Shown here piece after piece: positions 4,985 to 7,427 of a stretch of 7,427 nucleotides of DNA; within the stretch, counting starts at the first letter, position 1; each line of letters starts with the position of its first letter. Both the position numbers and the translations under genes were made by a program. The notes below the pieces were generated by a model. The model worked only from the letters and a program-made list of their open reading frames with translations, made no database searches and had not been told where the DNA came from. The stretch is from JAVBSX01 sp964576215 (GTDB lineage Bacteria > Planctomycetota > Planctomycetia > Pirellulales > Thermoguttaceae): positions 1 to 7,427 of the forward strand of contig CAZNVM010000378.1 of assembly GCA_964576215.1 (NCBI GenBank), written 5' to 3'.

Positions 4985-6556
4985 AGAAGAATTTTACGGT
5001 ATTTTCTCGTCGGCCAAATGATTTTGCTGAGCGTTTGCCTCGTTTCTTTGGCCCAAGTCTACGAAGACTACGAAGACTACGCCGACGAGATGGAATATGA
5101 AGAGAATTACGTCGGACACGGTGGGTACGGCACTTCCGAAGTCTACAACCATAATCCGTCGCCGGAACCCTATTGGGGAGCCAATGGGATCAATTATCAC
5201 CCGAACACGGATTATTACTGTGGAGGTTCGTTCCTCGGTTCGTTTGGTTGCGGTGGATATTCGCCAAGATTCGGAACCATCGGAAACGCCTACAATCCTT
5301 GCTTCGACCCCTGTTTCGTTCCGCAAGGACCTTGTACTTTGGGAACGCTGTTCGACGCCGGGCAAGGCTTCTTAACCGGCTGGATCAACGCTGGAGCAAC
5401 GTTTTCTCCGAACGAGGATAATTTTCCGGTCAGGTACAACGACCGCGGAAATCAATTTTTGATGAATCAGCTTTATCTGAGTGCCGGTCGTCTGGTCAAC
5501 AAGAACCGTCCACGGCTTGACGTAGGAGGCCGCGTCGATTTGCTGTACGGAACCGACTATTTTTTCACCAGTGCGCTCGGCTGGGAGACGGAAACCTCGA
5601 ATTATAATCCCTACGGAGCACCGGCGAACGATCCGACGAACGCAATCCTCAAGTGGAATTCCAACAGCGGCGACCGGCGTCATGGAACGGCGGCGATGTA
5701 CGGACTGGCGATGCCACAGCTATACGCCGAGTTTTTCCTGCCGATCCACGACGGTATGACCGTCAAAGCGGGACATTTTTATTCGATCATGGGTTACGAA
5801 TCGGTGATGGCCCCGCAAAACTTTTTTTACAGCCGTTCTCTGACGACGACTTACGGCGAACCGACGACGTTTACCGGGGTTTTGCTCAACCAGCAATTAA
5901 CGCACGGATTTTCGGTTCACGGCGGCGTCACTCGTGGCTGGGACGTTTGGGAAGCAAGTAGCAGCAACGTTTCCGGTATCATCGGCGTTCAGTGGGACAC
6001 CTGTTGCGATTCGTCGATTGCGTTCACGCTTCACACCGGCAAAGTCGCGGCAACGGATAGTCAAACACGAACGAATTACAGCTTGGTTTTCGCACAACAA
6101 TTGAATCCGACCTGGAAATACGTGATCCAGCACGATCTCGGAACGGAAACCAACGCCGCTTACGCGATCAACGGCGACCGCACGATCCGGTCCGACGCGA
6201 CTTGGGTTTCCATCGTTCAATACCTGGAATGTCAATGGACGCCGCGTTGTTCCTTTGGAGCAAGATTCGAATGGTTCCAGGATGAAGGACTTTCACGGAT
6301 ACTGAAATTTCCGACCGACTCCGTTTATTCCAATGGTGTCTTGAACTGGACCGGTCGAAACTTTTACAACATGTCGCTTGGCATGAAATGGAAGCCGCTC
6401 GAATATCTCACCATTCGCCCTGAGGTCCGTTGGGATTGGTCCGACGCGAAATTGAACAGCACGATTAACGGCGTTCCCTCGTTACCCGGAGTGTACAACA
6501 ATCTCTCCTCAAGCAACCAATGCACCGCGGCAATTGATCTGGTGTTAATGTTTTAA
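4982..6556 (+). CDS. BBP2-type (OmpL-like) outer-membrane porin
   Basis: Putative beta-barrel porin of the BBP2 family (formerly DUF1597), abundant in planctomycete outer membranes; presumed to pass small solutes. From the GTG start it has 524 residues. Residues 1-24 are a signal peptide (R2-R3, hydrophobic 8-23, S-L-A before Q25). A linker at 26-125 comes first: an acidic, Tyr-rich stretch (26-43, with a repeated Y-E-D) followed by a Gly/Tyr/Pro region holding five cysteines (80, 90, 107, 111, 118). The barrel begins near 130 with L-T-G-W-I-N-A-G. Family hallmarks are M244-P-Q-L-Y-A-E-F and G263-H-F-Y-S-I-M-G-Y-E (strand and loop), N460-F-Y-N-M-S-L-G-M-K-W and I478-R-P-E-V-R-W-D-W. It ends with a strand closing on a terminal Phe (F524), the usual sorting signal for outer-membrane barrels. 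It has its own promoter. It converges with the aconitase remnant downstream, and no terminator hairpin is visible after the stop. Confidence 0.9.
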   Translation: MRRILRYFLVGQMILLSVCLVSLAQVYEDYEDYADEMEYEENYVGHGGYGTSEVYNHNPSPEPYWGANGINYHPNTDYYCGGSFLGSFGCGGYSPRFGTIGNAYNPCFDPCFVPQGPCTLGTLFDAGQGFLTGWINAGATFSPNEDNFPVRYNDRGNQFLMNQLYLSAGRLVNKNRPRLDVGGRVDLLYGTDYFFTSALGWETETSNYNPYGAPANDPTNAILKWNSNSGDRRHGTAAMYGLAMPQLYAEFFLPIHDGMTVKAGHFYSIMGYESVMAPQNFFYSRSLTTTYGEPTTFTGVLLNQQLTHGFSVHGGVTRGWDVWEASSSNVSGIIGVQWDTCCDSSIAFTLHTGKVAATDSQTRTNYSLVFAQQLNPTWKYVIQHDLGTETNAAYAINGDRTIRSDATWVSIVQYLECQWTPRCSFGARFEWFQDEGLSRILKFPTDSVYSNGVLNWTGRNFYNMSLGMKWKPLEYLTIRPEVRWDWSDAKLNSTINGVPSLPGVYNNLSSSNQCTAAIDLVLMF

Positions 6557-6578
6557 CTCCAGGACCCCTATATTTCGT

Positions 6579-7427
6579 TTACACGTAGAGTTCGTAATTC
6601 GTAATTCGTAATTCATAATTCGTAATTCCAATCCTGTCCTGCGGCCGCTTTGGTCCGGCGATACACGGTTCGATGATCGCCAGGTCGAGCGTCAGGGTTT
6701 TCGTGTACCTGGGAGTCGGGGCGTTGGGGTCGCGGAAGAGGGCGTTCGCTTTGGCGTACGCTTCGACGAGTTTGATTTGGTGTTCGTCCCTGCCGGTTTC
6801 GCGGAGGAACTCGATGGTTTTTTCGTCGATGGGGAAAAAGCCCATTGTCGCCCCATACTCCGGGGCCATATTGGCAAGCACCGCCCGGTCCGCGACCGGC
6901 ATCGTTTGTACCCCTTCGCCGAAATACTCGACAAATTTCCCGACGACCCCTTCCTTGCGAAGTATCTCGGTGATCGTAAGCACCAGGTCCGTCGCCGTGA
7001 CACCAGGGCGGAGTTTGCCGATGAGTTCCAGGCCGATCACCTCCGGGGCAAGCATGTAATACGGCAGTCCAAGCATCACCGCCTCCGCTTCGATCCCGCC
7101 GACACCCCAGCCAAGGACACCAAGGCCGTTAATCATTACAGTGTGCGAATCGGTACCAACAACGGAGTCAGGATAGAGAACGGACGATTTTACGACGACC
7201 GACGCCAGATATTCCAGGTTGACTTGGTGGATAATCCCGACGGATGGGGGGATGACCCGGAAGTTGCTTAGGGATTGTTGGGCCCACTTGAGGAGCGAAT
7301 AACGTTCGGCGTTACGCTCAAATTCGAGTTCGACGTTTTTAGCCAAAGCGTCATCGCTTGCGTAAAAATCGGTTTGAATCGAGTGGTCGATAATCAAATC
7401 AACCGGAATAAGCGGGTAAATCTTATA
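6579..7427 (-). pseudogene. acnA: Truncated aconitase A (citrate hydro-lyase), middle part only
   Basis: Aconitase A interconverts citrate and isocitrate with a [4Fe-4S] cluster. The reading frame enters from beyond the right edge (Y-K-I-Y-P-L-I-P-V-D-L is in frame at 7427), so the N-terminus is simply outside the window. Clear family motifs follow: I-D-H-S, E-R-N-A-E-R-Y, H-Q-V-N-L-E-Y-L, G-T-D-S-H-T-V-M-I-N-G-L-G-V, G-I-E-A-E-A, G-V-V-G-K-F-V-E, M-A-P-E-Y-G-A-T, G-F-F-P-I-D and A-G-P-K-R-P-Q-D-R-I. Homology stops right there (codon at 6632-6630). The frame runs on into a heptamer array, adding G-I-T-N-Y-E-L-R-I-T-N-Y-E-L-Y-V and a stop at 6581-6579. A normal enzyme is near 890 residues; the missing C-terminal half contains all three cluster-binding cysteines (the first in S-C-T-N-T) and the swivelling domain. 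The product could not be an active aconitase. An alternative is a split gene whose other half lies elsewhere. Confidence 0.85.
6591..6628. repeat. Heptamer repeat TTCGTAA, five copies plus TTC
   Basis: Units at 6591-6597, 6598-6604, 6605-6611, 6612-6618 (variant TTCATAA) and 6619-6625, followed by TTC. The array is read through in frame by the truncated aconitase on the minus strand, where the unit TTACGAA contains no stop in any frame. It begins two bases from the last codon homologous to aconitase and ends 34 bp after the porin stop codon. Confidence 0.93.

Noticed and set aside
6579..6628. Genuine conserved C-terminal tail of aconitase (T-N-Y-E-L repeat)
   Set aside because: The peptide is a direct translation of the heptamer array and has no counterpart in aconitases, whose sequence should continue for about 500 residues.

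Overview
The window looks like chromosomal DNA from a planctomycete or a close relative. The main reasons are a large outer-membrane porin of the BBP2 (OmpL-like) type, a stand-alone autotransporter-type barrel, a secreted alpha-L-rhamnosidase-like enzyme and a palindromic intergenic repeat of the GCCCCC-loop-GGGGGC type. The phylum is an inference from gene content; there is no rRNA or other marker here.

Layout, left to right. A perfect 17-copy array of the heptamer CTCTATT (1-122) runs to six bases before the start codon of a complete PiT-family phosphate transporter (129-1136, +). A short gap with two more heptamer arrays leads to a secreted GH78-like alpha-L-rhamnosidase (1252-3054, +). 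Behind it lie two further heptamer arrays and a palindromic element, which separate it from two convergent minus-strand genes: a small Ser/Thr/Pro-rich lipoprotein (3203-3703) and, 76 bp upstream of that, a 315-residue autotransporter-like outer-membrane barrel (3780-4727). A 254-bp divergent intergenic region carries a near-consensus sigma-70 promoter for the BBP2 porin (4982-6556, +). The right end holds the middle part of an aconitase A gene (6579-7427, -). It enters from beyond the window and stops being aconitase exactly where another heptamer array (TTCGTAA) begins.

Functionally this is mostly an envelope and nutrient-uptake neighbourhood: phosphate import across the inner membrane, extracellular or periplasmic rhamnoside breakdown, two outer-membrane barrels and a lipoprotein. 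Nothing shows that the plus-strand genes form one operon; the repeat arrays sit between the transcription units.

The most notable signal is not a gene. Five intergenic or gene-breakpoint positions hold tandem repeats of five different sequences that all have a 7-bp unit, resembling the short tandemly repeated heptamers known from filamentous cyanobacteria. One abuts a start codon, two sets bracket the rhamnosidase gene in matching order, and one sits at the break in the aconitase gene.
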